DNA from: JBCBDX01 sp038529265
Lineage (GTDB): Bacteria > Pseudomonadota > Alphaproteobacteria > Rhizobiales > Rhizobiaceae
Direction of reading: 5' to 3'
DNA length: 64,000 nucleotides
Assembly (NCBI GenBank): GCA_038529265.1
Contig: JBCBDX010000010.1
Span: 62,001-126,000 of the forward strand
The notes beneath the pieces are model-generated. The model ran no database searches and was not told where the DNA came from. It was given only the letters and a program-made list of their open reading frames with translations. The position numbers and the translations under genes are program-made. Positions 52,887-60,840 of the stretch are shown piece after piece (position 1 is the stretch's first letter; every line of letters starts with the position of its first letter).

Positions 52887-52920
52887 TTGACATTTGTCAA
52901 GGATGACTGGCTTTTGTAAA
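52887..52920. promoter_or_regulatory. Tandem SorC-regulator operator, transketolase/RuBisCO-like promoter
   Basis: TTGACATTTGTCAA (52887-52900) is the exact complement of the site at 40589-40602. A weaker copy CTGGCTTTTGTAAA (52907-52920, 10 of 14) starts exactly 20 bases away, the same geometry as at the other two promoters. It sits 36 bases upstream of the transketolase GTG. This is the best evidence that the RuBisCO-like operon belongs to the mtnA/mtnK regulon. Confidence 0.8.
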
Positions 52921-53009
52921 GGCCTGATCTTGACCTGTTCCTTTCTTGTCATTCGTGTCGAGATTAATGAAAAGGATAATTGCCATGCTGCCGTGTGCGT
53001 GTTCTAAAG

Positions 53010-53240
53010 GGGCATGGTTTTGCGTGCTCGTAAGTGAGCTGCGAATTAAAAGGGAATACGGTGCGGTGTAGCCATCAGGCGCCAAATCCGTGACTGCCCC
53101 CGCAACTGTGAGCGGTGAGCGACCCCGATTGAGCCACTGAAGCGGTAAGCTTCGGGAAGGTTCGGGTAAGCATCGACCCGCAAGTCAGGAGACCTGCCAT
53201 GTCAACGAAACTCAACCCGGGCGGGGTGTCCCGGATAGGA
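53010..53240 (+). ncRNA. Cobalamin riboswitch
   Basis: A B12-sensing leader RNA. Conserved parts appear in order: AAAAGGGAATACGGTGCGG near 53045, CCCCCGCAACTGTGAGCGG near 53100, and the B12 box AAGTCAGGAGACCTGCC at 53182-53198. A GC hairpin follows around 53217-53236. The ends are approximate. It lies ahead of the DUF1636 gene and B12-type ABC importer, the expected target. Together with the operator at 52887, this accounts for the 467-base gap between genes. Confidence 0.92.
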
Positions 53241-53294
53241 GCATGGACATGGAACACCGGATCAACCGGTTATTGGACGTGATTGCCGATCTGC

Positions 53295-53317
53295 TGCCCG
53301 CCGCTGTGCGGAGGGCA
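53295..53317 (+). promoter_or_regulatory. Ribosome-site-sequestering hairpin of the riboswitch
   Basis: TGCCCGCCGC (53295-53304) can pair with GCGGAGGGCA (53308-53317), nine pairs with one G-A mismatch and a TGT loop. The GGAGGG it buries is the ribosome binding site for the ATG at 53319. This indicates translational control of the B12 uptake operon. Confidence 0.75.
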
Positions 53318-53318
53318 C

Positions 53319-53732
53319 ATGGGCTACAAGACCAATACATCACATCGCATCACCGTTTGTACCTCGTGCCGTCATAAGGACACCGATTGCAAACCGGGAT
53401 ATGCGCTGATCGAGAGGCTGCGCGCGGCTATTGAGGCAGCAGGCGATGCTGTTTCTGAAGATTTTGAGATTTCCGGCGTTGCCTGCATGGCCGGCTGCTC
53501 AAGGCCATGCACTGTTGCCTATCATGGGACGCGCAAAGCGACCTACCTGTTTGGTGACATCGATCCGCACGAAGATATCGAAGATTTGATCGCGTTTGCA
53601 CGTCAATATTTAGTCTTGCATGATGGCTGGTGCTCTTCAGTGGATCGCCCTGGTAAACTGGGCAAGACCACGCTTGCGCGTGTGCCCGCAGCCGTCATTG
53701 CGTTGGAAACGTCCGATGAGGTTCTCCAGTGA
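53319..53732 (+). CDS. DUF1636 metal-binding protein of B12 uptake operon
   Basis: A 137-residue cysteine-rich protein of the DUF1636 family. The first pair is VCTSCRHKDTDC, the second group CMAGCSRPCT, a layout that fits a thioredoxin-like ferredoxin fold holding an iron-sulfur cluster or other metal. It starts at ATG 53319 within the riboswitch platform; a longer frame from TTG 53283 is rejected because it crosses the platform. It is the first gene after the cobalamin riboswitch and overlaps the importer ATPase by four bases. A redox or cobalt-handling role in corrinoid use is inference. Confidence 0.82.
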   Translation: MGYKTNTSHRITVCTSCRHKDTDCKPGYALIERLRAAIEAAGDAVSEDFEISGVACMAGCSRPCTVAYHGTRKATYLFGDIDPHEDIEDLIAFARQYLVLHDGWCSSVDRPGKLGKTTLARVPAAVIALETSDEVLQ

Positions 53733-54514
53733 CTGCGCTGGGTCTTAGACTTAACGAAGCGGCGTGGTCGACGCCATTTGGCAGCCCCATTCTGCACCCG
53801 CTGTCGTTCAGTTTGGACGCTGGCCGCGTCATGGGTGTCGTTGGTGCCAATGGCGCGGGCAAGTCGACACTGCTGCGTTTGATCTACCGTTATTATCGGC
53901 CTTTATCCGGATTCATCGAAATTGATGGCGTGAACATCTGGTCAGTACCCGCAAAACAAGTCGCGCGGCAGGTGGCAGCGGTCTTGCAAGAACAGCCAAC
54001 TGACTTTGCGCTGACCGTCTTTGAAATCGTCACACTGGGTCGCACGCCCCACCAAGGTGGCTTTGGTGGTGCCGGACTGAGAGACCGGGAAATTGTAGCC
54101 GATGCGCTCAAGACATTGGATCTTGATGGTCTTGCGAACCGGCGTTTTGGCACCTTGTCTGGCGGTGAGCGCCAACGCGTGATGGTCGCGCGCGCACTGG
54201 CTCAAGAACCGGGCATTCTGGTGCTCGATGAGCCGACGAACCACCTGGACATTCGTCATCAGTTGGAGGTGCTAGCCCTGATCCGCGACCTCGATATGAC
54301 AATTGTCACCAGCCTGCATGATCTGAATATGGCCGCCGATATCTGCGATGACATTTTGTTGCTCAAGCACGGTCAAAAGCTCGCATTTGGCGACCCGGAT
54401 GCAGTTCTCAACGACCAATCCGTTTCCGAAGCGTTTGCGGTACAAGCGCACCGCGAAACGCTCCACCCCACCAATCGTTCCCATTTTACCTATGCGCTCA
54501 AGGAAAGGTTCTGA
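53729..54514 (+). CDS. btuD: Cobalamin/siderophore-type ABC transporter ATP-binding protein
   Basis: A 261-residue FecE/BtuD-type ATPase. Walker A is GANGAGKSTLLR, the signature LSGGERQRVMVARALA, Walker B ILVLDEPTNHLDIRHQ, and the switch TSLHDLNMAAD. The family serves B12, haem and iron-siderophore import. The cobalamin riboswitch upstream makes a corrinoid the best guess. It overlaps the DUF1636 gene and is followed directly by the binding-protein gene. I use the btu symbol by function, not by tested orthology. Confidence 0.85.
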   Translation: MTALGLRLNEAAWSTPFGSPILHPLSFSLDAGRVMGVVGANGAGKSTLLRLIYRYYRPLSGFIEIDGVNIWSVPAKQVARQVAAVLQEQPTDFALTVFEIVTLGRTPHQGGFGGAGLRDREIVADALKTLDLDGLANRRFGTLSGGERQRVMVARALAQEPGILVLDEPTNHLDIRHQLEVLALIRDLDMTIVTSLHDLNMAADICDDILLLKHGQKLAFGDPDAVLNDQSVSEAFAVQAHRETLHPTNRSHFTYALKERF

Positions 54515-54515
54515 G

Positions 54516-55460
54516 ATGAAGAAAGCACTGATCGGGATTTCTGCAGCTTTGCTAATGTCATCGACTGCTCATGCTGGGACCGTGGTTCAAAGCTGTGGTC
54601 GGACAGTAACTTTTGACGAGCCGCCGTCTGCCGCGATTTCCAACGATGTTAACCTGACTGAGATGATGCTGGTGCTGGGCCTGACTGACCGCATGGTGGG
54701 CTACACAGGCATTTCCGGTTGGAAGACCCTCGATGAAGAAATGCGCGCCGGTGTCGAAGCGCTGCCGGAGCTGTCTGAAAAATATCCGACCAAGGAGGTA
54801 CTGATCGGCGCCGATGCGGACTTTTTCTTTGCTGGTTGGAATTATGGCATGAAGGTTGGCGGAGAGGTGACACCGGAGACGCTCGAGCCGTTTGGCATTC
54901 AAGTCTACGAGTTGACCGAGAGCTGCATTCACATTGGTGAAAAAGCCAAGGTCACCATGGATGACATGTACAATGATCTTTTGAACCTCGGTAAAATATT
55001 CGACGTCGAAGCCAGGGCACAAAAATTGGTCGATGGTTACAAGGCCGAACTCGCTGCCTTTACCGAGGCACTTGAAAGGGGCGATGATCCTGTGCGGGTC
55101 TTTGTCTATGATAGCGGCGATGACACGCCATTTACGGCTGGCAAATATGCTATGCCCACGGCGATGATCGAAGCGGCTGGCGGCGTCAATATTCTCGATG
55201 ATGTCGAGAAGAGCTGGACCACGGTTGGCTGGGAAGCCGTTGTTGAGCGCAATCCGGAAGTCATCATCATTGTAAACTATGGCAATGTGACAGCGAAAGA
55301 AAAGCGCGACTTCATGTTGTCCAATCCGGCTTTTGCTGAACTGGATGCTGTGAAAAATGATCGCTTTGTCGTGCTGGAATATGTCGAGGCTACACCCGGC
55401 CCGCGCAACATCAAAGCTGTCAAAAAACTCGCTAACGCTTTTTGGGCACCTGGAAGCTGA
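54516..55460 (+). CDS. btuF: Cobalamin-type ABC transporter substrate-binding protein
   Basis: A 314-residue FecB/BtuF-fold binding protein. The signal peptide MKKALIGISAALLMSSTAHA is followed by a mature chain with PPSAAISNDVNLTEMMLVLG, LIGADADFFFAGW and VERNPEVIIIVNYGN. A single alpha-helical linker joins two lobes in this group. The ATG at 54516 is one base after the ATPase stop; a frame open from 54348 lies inside the ATPase gene and is rejected. Ligand inferred from the riboswitch. Confidence 0.85.
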   Translation: MKKALIGISAALLMSSTAHAGTVVQSCGRTVTFDEPPSAAISNDVNLTEMMLVLGLTDRMVGYTGISGWKTLDEEMRAGVEALPELSEKYPTKEVLIGADADFFFAGWNYGMKVGGEVTPETLEPFGIQVYELTESCIHIGEKAKVTMDDMYNDLLNLGKIFDVEARAQKLVDGYKAELAAFTEALERGDDPVRVFVYDSGDDTPFTAGKYAMPTAMIEAAGGVNILDDVEKSWTTVGWEAVVERNPEVIIIVNYGNVTAKEKRDFMLSNPAFAELDAVKNDRFVVLEYVEATPGPRNIKAVKKLANAFWAPGS

Positions 55461-55466
55461 GAGAAA

Positions 55467-56537
55467 ATGTTGGCACCTAACAACGAGCAGTACCATCCGA
55501 TGACGTCAAGCATCTGGCTGTCCCGGCCTTTGCTGATTGGCGTGATGGGAGTGTTTGTCTTGTTGGTGTCGCTAACGATCGCAATTGGTGTCGGTGCGGT
55601 TTCCATCCCGGCATCAACGGTCTGGGGCGTACTTGCCAACAAGATCGTGCCGGGCATGATCGAAGAAACCTGGTCCAAGGGGCGCGAAGCGATTGTCTGG
55701 GACATTCGATTCCCGCGCGCTTTGTTGGCAATGATGGTGGGTGCCGGGTTAGCGATAGTCGGCGCAAGTTTGCAGGCTGTCACGCGCAATCCGCTGGCGG
55801 ATCCCCATTTGCTGGGTATCTCATCAGGCAGCGCGTTTGGGGCAATATTGGCGCTGCTTCATTTCGGCATGTTCATTGGGCTTTTGACCGTACCGCTGTT
55901 GGCTTTCCTTGGTGCCTTGGTAACGACGCTGATCGTGCTGGGTGTTGTGCGCATTGCCGACGCCAGTTCCGCCGACAGGCTCATACTTGCTGGCGTTGCG
56001 GTCTCATTTATCATTATGGCGCTTGCCAATCTTCTGATCTTCATGGCCGACCCGCGCGCAACGCACACGGTCGTCTTTTGGATGCTTGGTGGTCTTGGGC
56101 TCGCGCAATGGTCTCAACTGATCTATCCGCTGGTCGTCCTGATTTTTTGTCTGGCCTGGCTCTGGCTGAAGTCACCGCAACTCAATGCCATGACCGTCGG
56201 TGATGAAACCGCTGCAACGCTAGGCATTGCGGTTAATGCTTTTCGCCTGCAAACCTTTGTCTTTGGTTCGATGATCACCGGTGTGATGGTCGCCTTTTCC
56301 GGCATGATCGGTTTCGTCGGCCTGATGGTGCCGCATATTGCGCGCATGGTTGTTGGCGGTGACTATCGCCGTCTTTTGCCATTTAGCGCACTGTTTGGGG
56401 CAATCTTTCTATTATGGGCGGACATAGTTGCTCGCACCATTATGGCGCCAGAAGACATGCCAATTGGGATTGTTACCGGATTGGTTGGCGGCGTGTTTTT
56501 TGTCTGGTTGTTGAGGCGTTCCGGCCGCCTTGCTTAA
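55467..56537 (+). CDS. btuC: Cobalamin/iron-type ABC transporter permease
   Basis: A 356-residue FecCD-family permease with about ten membrane helices. Hallmarks are WDIRFPRALLAMMVGAGLAIVG, AVTRNPLADPHLLGISSGS, the ATPase-contact area AATLGIAVNAFRLQ, and GFVGLMVPHIARMVVGGDYR. The ATG at 55467 has a weak GAGAG site; another ATG at 55500 has none. It is the last gene of the riboswitch-controlled operon and converges on ccoS. Confidence 0.88.
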   Translation: MLAPNNEQYHPMTSSIWLSRPLLIGVMGVFVLLVSLTIAIGVGAVSIPASTVWGVLANKIVPGMIEETWSKGREAIVWDIRFPRALLAMMVGAGLAIVGASLQAVTRNPLADPHLLGISSGSAFGAILALLHFGMFIGLLTVPLLAFLGALVTTLIVLGVVRIADASSADRLILAGVAVSFIIMALANLLIFMADPRATHTVVFWMLGGLGLAQWSQLIYPLVVLIFCLAWLWLKSPQLNAMTVGDETAATLGIAVNAFRLQTFVFGSMITGVMVAFSGMIGFVGLMVPHIARMVVGGDYRRLLPFSALFGAIFLLWADIVARTIMAPEDMPIGIVTGLVGGVFFVWLLRRSGRLA

Positions 56538-56543
56538 GGATTG

Positions 56544-56702
56544 CTAAGGCAGTCTGTCTTCTGGTTCATTGTCCAGCAGAATACGCGACGCTTGACCAAC
56601 TGGGTCATCATACTGCTGCGCACGGATCGTCCAAAGAAAGCCGATGAGACCGATGAGGCCGAGGGTCAGTGAAACCGGGATCAGGATAACCAGTACGTTC
56701 AT
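56544..56702 (-). CDS. ccoS: cbb3-type oxidase assembly protein CcoS (FixS)
   Basis: A 52-residue protein with one N-terminal membrane helix (MNVLVILIPVSLTLGLIGL) and an acidic tail, starting one base after the ccoI stop. The helix followed by FLWTIRAQQYDDP is the CcoS/FixS signature (typical ending of the helix FxWxxxxxQYDD). Length is normal (about 50-60). CcoS is needed for insertion of haem and copper into CcoN. It is the last gene of the ccoGHIS unit. Confidence 0.9.
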   Translation of the reverse strand: MNVLVILIPVSLTLGLIGLIGFLWTIRAQQYDDPVGQASRILLDNEPEDRLP

Positions 56703-56703
56703 A

Positions 56704-58827
56704 TCAAAGCCTCACACGCATCGCGTTAAGCAAGACGGTAATGGATGAAGTGGACATGGCAAGCGCCGCTAAAAGCGGCGTTGCAAAACCTGCCATCGCC
56801 ACCGGTACAGCGATGATGTTGTAGAGAATGGCGATCCCGAAATTCTCTTTAGACAGTCTCACGCTGAGGCGTGCCACTGAAACCACCGTTGGAACATCCT
56901 TAAGTGCATCACCGATCATGACGATGTCCGCCGCGTTGCGTGTCGCATCAAGCGCATTGCCCGGTGCGATGGAGACATTGGCAGAGGCGAGCGCAGCGGT
57001 ATCGTTGATGCCGTCGCCGATCATGCAAGTGCCGTTCGCTGCCGTGTGCTCGCGGACAAGCTGGGCTTTTTCTTCAGGCGATTTGCATGCGTACCAGTTC
57101 TTGATCCCCAGTTTTTCGGCCAGCTTGGCGGTCTTTGTAGCTGTATCGCCAGATATGATTTCAAGTTGCAGGCCCCGATCCTTTAAGCCAGCCGCCATCT
57201 CTTTCGCACCAGGTAGCAGCGTTTCGGCAAAGGGCAAAATTATCGTATCGTCCGTGATCTTTAATGTTAACTCGCTGCCCGGTGTCCCCAGCCATGCGCC
57301 TCGACCCAGTGCGATAGATTGGCCATGCCATGTCCCTTTGACGCCGCAGCCCGACACTTCGCGAACATCGCAGATATCTGCCGGTTCCACGTCTGACAGG
57401 TGTCTCGCCAGGGCATTTGATACGGGGTGTGACGAGTGCTGTGCGAGGCCTTTTGCAATGGCGCTGTGTGCGGCGGAAATGCCGTCCACTTCGAATGTAA
57501 AGCCCGGTGCGGTCAGCGTCCCGGTTTTGTCGAGTGCAACGGATGAAACGTTGGCGAGTCTCTCCAACGCGGTGCCGGATTTGACCAGGAAACCCATGTG
57601 ATAAAGGCGGCTTATCGCAGCGGTGGAAACGGCCGGCACCGCAAGCCCAAGCGCACAGGGGCAGGTGATGATCAGCACAGCGATGGCGATGTTTAGTGAG
57701 TGGCGGAAATCGCCGGTTGCAATGAACCACCCGAGAAATGATATGACTGCCAGAACATGGACGACTGGCGCGTAGACGCGTGCCGCCTTGTCTGCCAGTG
57801 ACGTATAGCTGTTGCGCGTGTTCTCGGCCATTTCGACCAATTCGGCGATGCGTCTGAGCCGTGTGTCGCTGCCTACAGCCTGAACTTTCATTTCGAATGG
57901 TGCGCCAAGGTTAATCTCGCCTGCGCACAGCGTGTCTTGTCTGGCATGGTTTACCGGATCGCTTTCGCCTGTGAGGAACGAACGGTCCGTCAGCGCTTCG
58001 CCCGCCAAAAGTTCACCGTCAGCAGGCACCCGTAGGCCGGAACTGACAAGCACGGTATCGCCGATATTCAATTCACTGACTGGGATACTCTCAAAACGTC
58101 TGCCGACTTTTCGGTCAGCGCGATGAACCTCCAGCGCTGCCAGCTCTGCTGCCGCTGAATGGGCTGCTGATTTTGTTCGATGTCCCTGATATCGGCCAAT
58201 CAGCAAGAAGAAAGTCAGCGACAATGCTGCATCGAAGTATGCATGTGCGCCGCTGTTTAGTGATTCATAGAGCGACATTCCCGCAGCCAAAATGATAGCG
58301 AGTGAAATCGGCACATCCATATTCAAACGTCCAACACGCAATGCTTCCATCGCATGCACAAAGAAAGGGCGCGCCGCGAAAAGCACTGCGGGCAAAGCGA
58401 TAACGGCAGAAATCAAATGAAACAGATCACGCGTTGCATCTGTCGCACCGGACCATACGGCCACTGAAAGCAGCATGACATTCATCATGGCAAAGCCGGA
58501 AACGCCCATGCGCAAGATCAAGTCACGACCAACAGGGTCCTCGTCGGTCGAGAGCGCCGCCTGATCAAGCGGATATGCTTTATATCCGATATCGCCGAGT
58601 GCTGAGACCAGCTTGTCTTCCGGAAGGTCAGACTTGATGTAAACCCGCTTCTTCGTGGCGTTCACACGCGCTTCCCGCACCCCCTGCAAATGGCGGAAAT
58701 GGTCTTCGATGGCACCGATGCATGCCGCGCAACGGATGGATGGAACGGAAAGCTGAACGCTGGTCGTTATGTCAGCGATCTCCATTGCCGCAGGAGCTAC
58801 GGCACACGCGCTGCAAGCGGCTGTCAC
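56704..58827 (-). CDS. ccoI: Copper-transporting P1B ATPase CcoI (FixI)
   Basis: A 707-residue P-type ATPase delivering copper for cbb3 oxidase. The N-terminal metal-binding domain has IRCAACIGAIE; the membrane motif is TCPCALGLAVPA; the phosphorylation site is DKTGTLT; the hinge is MIGDGINDTAALASANVSIA. The N-terminus also has CSACAVAP, another possible metal site. It starts with GTG 58827, overlapping the ccoH stop (GTGA), with GAGGT upstream. FixI and not CopA is indicated by its place between ccoH and ccoS. Confidence 0.94.
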   Translation of the reverse strand: MTAACSACAVAPAAMEIADITTSVQLSVPSIRCAACIGAIEDHFRHLQGVREARVNATKKRVYIKSDLPEDKLVSALGDIGYKAYPLDQAALSTDEDPVGRDLILRMGVSGFAMMNVMLLSVAVWSGATDATRDLFHLISAVIALPAVLFAARPFFVHAMEALRVGRLNMDVPISLAIILAAGMSLYESLNSGAHAYFDAALSLTFFLLIGRYQGHRTKSAAHSAAAELAALEVHRADRKVGRRFESIPVSELNIGDTVLVSSGLRVPADGELLAGEALTDRSFLTGESDPVNHARQDTLCAGEINLGAPFEMKVQAVGSDTRLRRIAELVEMAENTRNSYTSLADKAARVYAPVVHVLAVISFLGWFIATGDFRHSLNIAIAVLIITCPCALGLAVPAVSTAAISRLYHMGFLVKSGTALERLANVSSVALDKTGTLTAPGFTFEVDGISAAHSAIAKGLAQHSSHPVSNALARHLSDVEPADICDVREVSGCGVKGTWHGQSIALGRGAWLGTPGSELTLKITDDTIILPFAETLLPGAKEMAAGLKDRGLQLEIISGDTATKTAKLAEKLGIKNWYACKSPEEKAQLVREHTAANGTCMIGDGINDTAALASANVSIAPGNALDATRNAADIVMIGDALKDVPTVVSVARLSVRLSKENFGIAILYNIIAVPVAMAGFATPLLAALAMSTSSITVLLNAMRVRL

Positions 58828-59273
58828 TTGATGACCTCAACGATAATGCGTTGTTGGAACAGAACACCGTTTTGTGCGCGCGCTACAATGCGCAGGTTCC
58901 AGTTGCCTGGGCCAGCCTCAACATCAGCAACGAAGCGCTGACCGTCAAAGACGAAGTCGGGTGTCTGATCAGCCGCAACACTGGTGGCTCTGCCAAAGGT
59001 GGCGCTTTCGATCGAAGGCGCGATAAACGTCCCGTCTTGGGCAATTTCCAGTGATAATTGGTTGCCACTTAACGTCGCTGCGACATCCCAATCCAATGCT
59101 TGTTGCGCAGCGCGGTTGGCGTCGAACTTTTGGCTTGCAACGTAGGAGTTCTTGGCTTCAACGCCCGGGAAGGTACGCACGGCGTTGATCGCCAAGGTCA
59201 AGTTGACGGCGATAATGATGCCAAAGCCGAGGCCAAACATCGCAAAGACATGCCAGCCATTGATCGTTTTCAT
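58824..59273 (-). CDS. ccoH: cbb3 oxidase assembly protein CcoH (FixH)
   Basis: A 149-residue FixH-family protein. One N-terminal membrane helix (GWHVFAMFGLGFGIIIAVN) is followed by a periplasmic domain with the conserved NSYVASQKFD and ending in GVLFQQRIIVEVIK. It starts with ATG 59273, overlapping the ccoG stop by four bases. FixH helps assemble or stabilise the oxidase and is thought to work with CcoI. Confidence 0.92.
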   Translation of the reverse strand: MKTINGWHVFAMFGLGFGIIIAVNLTLAINAVRTFPGVEAKNSYVASQKFDANRAAQQALDWDVAATLSGNQLSLEIAQDGTFIAPSIESATFGRATSVAADQTPDFVFDGQRFVADVEAGPGNWNLRIVARAQNGVLFQQRIIVEVIK

Positions 59274-60685
59274 GAGGCGTTACCCTTGCCGTTGAAGATG
59301 TTGTCTTTGTAGGCGCGCTCGCCATTGCCGAGATCTTCAACCCAAAAGCGGACCGGTGTCTCTTCGGCGGAAGCGGGGTTGCAGGAAGGCGGTGCTGTTA
59401 CGTAAGCGCGCAGCCGCAGTGTCTCATTGGCGGGTACTTCAATCGCGTTATATGGCGTACCTTGCAAAGTCAGTTGGTAGCCAAGGTCGCCTTTCACATG
59501 CAGGCCAAACATGCGCGGTTCGCCGTGTTTGTTGCGAAGGCGTACTTCATAGGCGTTACGCACAGAGCCGTCTGCCTGAGTCACAAAAGTGGGGTTGCGA
59601 ACAGCGGCAACGGTGACTTCGATTTCGGGACGGATGAACAACGCATAGACCATAGCCAAGCCGATGGCTGCCCAGATGGCTGTGTAGAGGATCGTACGAG
59701 GACGCAGAATGTGCTTCCAAGCAGCGCGTGGTTTTTCGCCCGCTCTTTCGCGTGGTTCGTCCGACAATCCCAGATAGTCGATCAAGCCACGTTCGCGGCC
59801 CAGTTTGCGCATGACGTCGTCACAGGCGTCGATGCAAAGAGCGCAAGTGATGCAAACCAACTGTTGGCCATCTCGGATGTCGATCCCCATCGGGCAGACC
59901 GCGACACAAGCGTTACAATCGACGCAATCGGCTGCTTTGGGATCGCTTTTTTTGCCACGTGGTTCACCGCGCCAGTCGCGATAGGCAACCGTGAGTGTGT
60001 CATTGTCCATCATCGCGCCCTGAATTCGCGGCCATGGGCACATGTAGATACAAACCTGTTCACGCAGAAAGCCGCCAAAGACAAAGGTGGTTGCAGTGAG
60101 AATACCAACCGTGAGCCACGCGACCTTGGGTGCGTTCAGCGTTGCAAATTGCATTGCAAGGGTTGGCGCGTCGGCAAAATAGAATACCCAGGCACCGCCT
60201 GTGGCGACGCCGATCAAGGCCCAGATCGTCCATTTGGTGAAGCGTAGCCGTGCCTTGTTAAAGGACCAGTTGGCGTGATGCAGCTTGATGCGCGCGTTGC
60301 GATCACCTTCAACCCAGCGTTCTGTTAAAATGAACAGATCCGTCCATACGGTTTGCGGGCAAGAATATCCGCACCAGACGCGGCCAAGTGCCGACGTAAA
60401 CAGGAACAGGCCCAACCCTGCCATTATCAGAAGACCGGCAACGAAGTAGAATTCGTGCGGCCAGATCTCGATCCAGAAAAAGTAAAAGCGCCGACCTGCA
60501 AGATCGACGAGCACAGCCTGATCGGGCAGGTGAGGACCACGGTCCCACCGAATCCATGGAGTTAGATAATAGATGCCCAAAGTGAGCAGCATGATGAGCC
60601 ACTTGAGATTGCGGAATTTGCCATAGACCCGTTTTGGAAAGATGGGTTCAGGTGCAGCGTACAGGCTCTCTGTTGTTGTGCTCAT
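59270..60685 (-). CDS. ccoG: cbb3 oxidase accessory ferredoxin-like protein CcoG (FixG)
   Basis: A 471-residue membrane iron-sulfur protein. Five or so membrane helices carry WCGYSCPQTVWTDLF and CIYMCPWPRIQGAM; the two 4Fe-4S motifs are CVDCNACVAVCPMGIDIRDG and CITCALCIDACDDVM. The C-terminal periplasmic immunoglobulin-like domain follows. It is proposed to reduce Cu(II) for oxidase assembly. I chose ATG 60685: the longer frame (60775) would read through the FixK/FNR box at 60740. Its ribosome site is weak. Confidence 0.93.
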   Translation of the reverse strand: MSTTTESLYAAPEPIFPKRVYGKFRNLKWLIMLLTLGIYYLTPWIRWDRGPHLPDQAVLVDLAGRRFYFFWIEIWPHEFYFVAGLLIMAGLGLFLFTSALGRVWCGYSCPQTVWTDLFILTERWVEGDRNARIKLHHANWSFNKARLRFTKWTIWALIGVATGGAWVFYFADAPTLAMQFATLNAPKVAWLTVGILTATTFVFGGFLREQVCIYMCPWPRIQGAMMDNDTLTVAYRDWRGEPRGKKSDPKAADCVDCNACVAVCPMGIDIRDGQQLVCITCALCIDACDDVMRKLGRERGLIDYLGLSDEPRERAGEKPRAAWKHILRPRTILYTAIWAAIGLAMVYALFIRPEIEVTVAAVRNPTFVTQADGSVRNAYEVRLRNKHGEPRMFGLHVKGDLGYQLTLQGTPYNAIEVPANETLRLRAYVTAPPSCNPASAEETPVRFWVEDLGNGERAYKDNIFNGKGNAS

Positions 60686-60739
60686 GGGTGCGCTCAATTG
60701 GGTTTGTCCGCACCATAGTTTTTCAAAGGAATTGCAACC

Positions 60740-60753
60740 TTGACTCAGATCAA
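60740..60753. promoter_or_regulatory. FixK/FNR-type anaerobox
   Basis: TTGACTCAGATCAA fits the FNR/FixK consensus TTGAY-N4-RTCAA. It is 54 bases upstream of the ccoG ATG, so the maturation genes ccoGHIS can be induced at low oxygen from their own promoter, separate from ccoNOQP. Confidence 0.85.
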
Positions 60754-60781
60754 ACTTTATTGACGCGCTATTCATGAGACC

Positions 60782-60812
60782 AAAAGAAACGGGCTCTGAA
60801 TTTCAGAGCCCG
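60782..60812 (-). terminator. Rho-independent terminator after ccoNOQP
   Basis: On the minus strand CGGGCTCTGAA pairs with TTCAGAGCCCG (60790-60812) as an 11-base inverted repeat with one central base, followed by TTTCTTTT. It lies just after ccoP and before the FixK box of ccoG, so it separates the structural and maturation units. Confidence 0.85.
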
Positions 60813-60840
60813 CTCTTGTGCTGTCGGCGAATTTTGAAGA

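Noticed and set aside
52852..52893. Upstream ATG at 52893 for the transketolase N-terminal subunit.
   Set aside because: It is part of the operator and has no ribosome site, whereas GTG 52851 follows AGGAGG at five bases.
54558..55496. A 312-codon minus-strand frame opposite the B12-type binding-protein gene.
   Set aside because: No recognisable domain or ribosome site, and it is fully antisense to a clear BtuF-like gene within a riboswitch-controlled operon.
59462..60247. A 261-codon plus-strand frame within ccoG.
   Set aside because: It is antisense to the two 4Fe-4S motifs of ccoG and has no family features.
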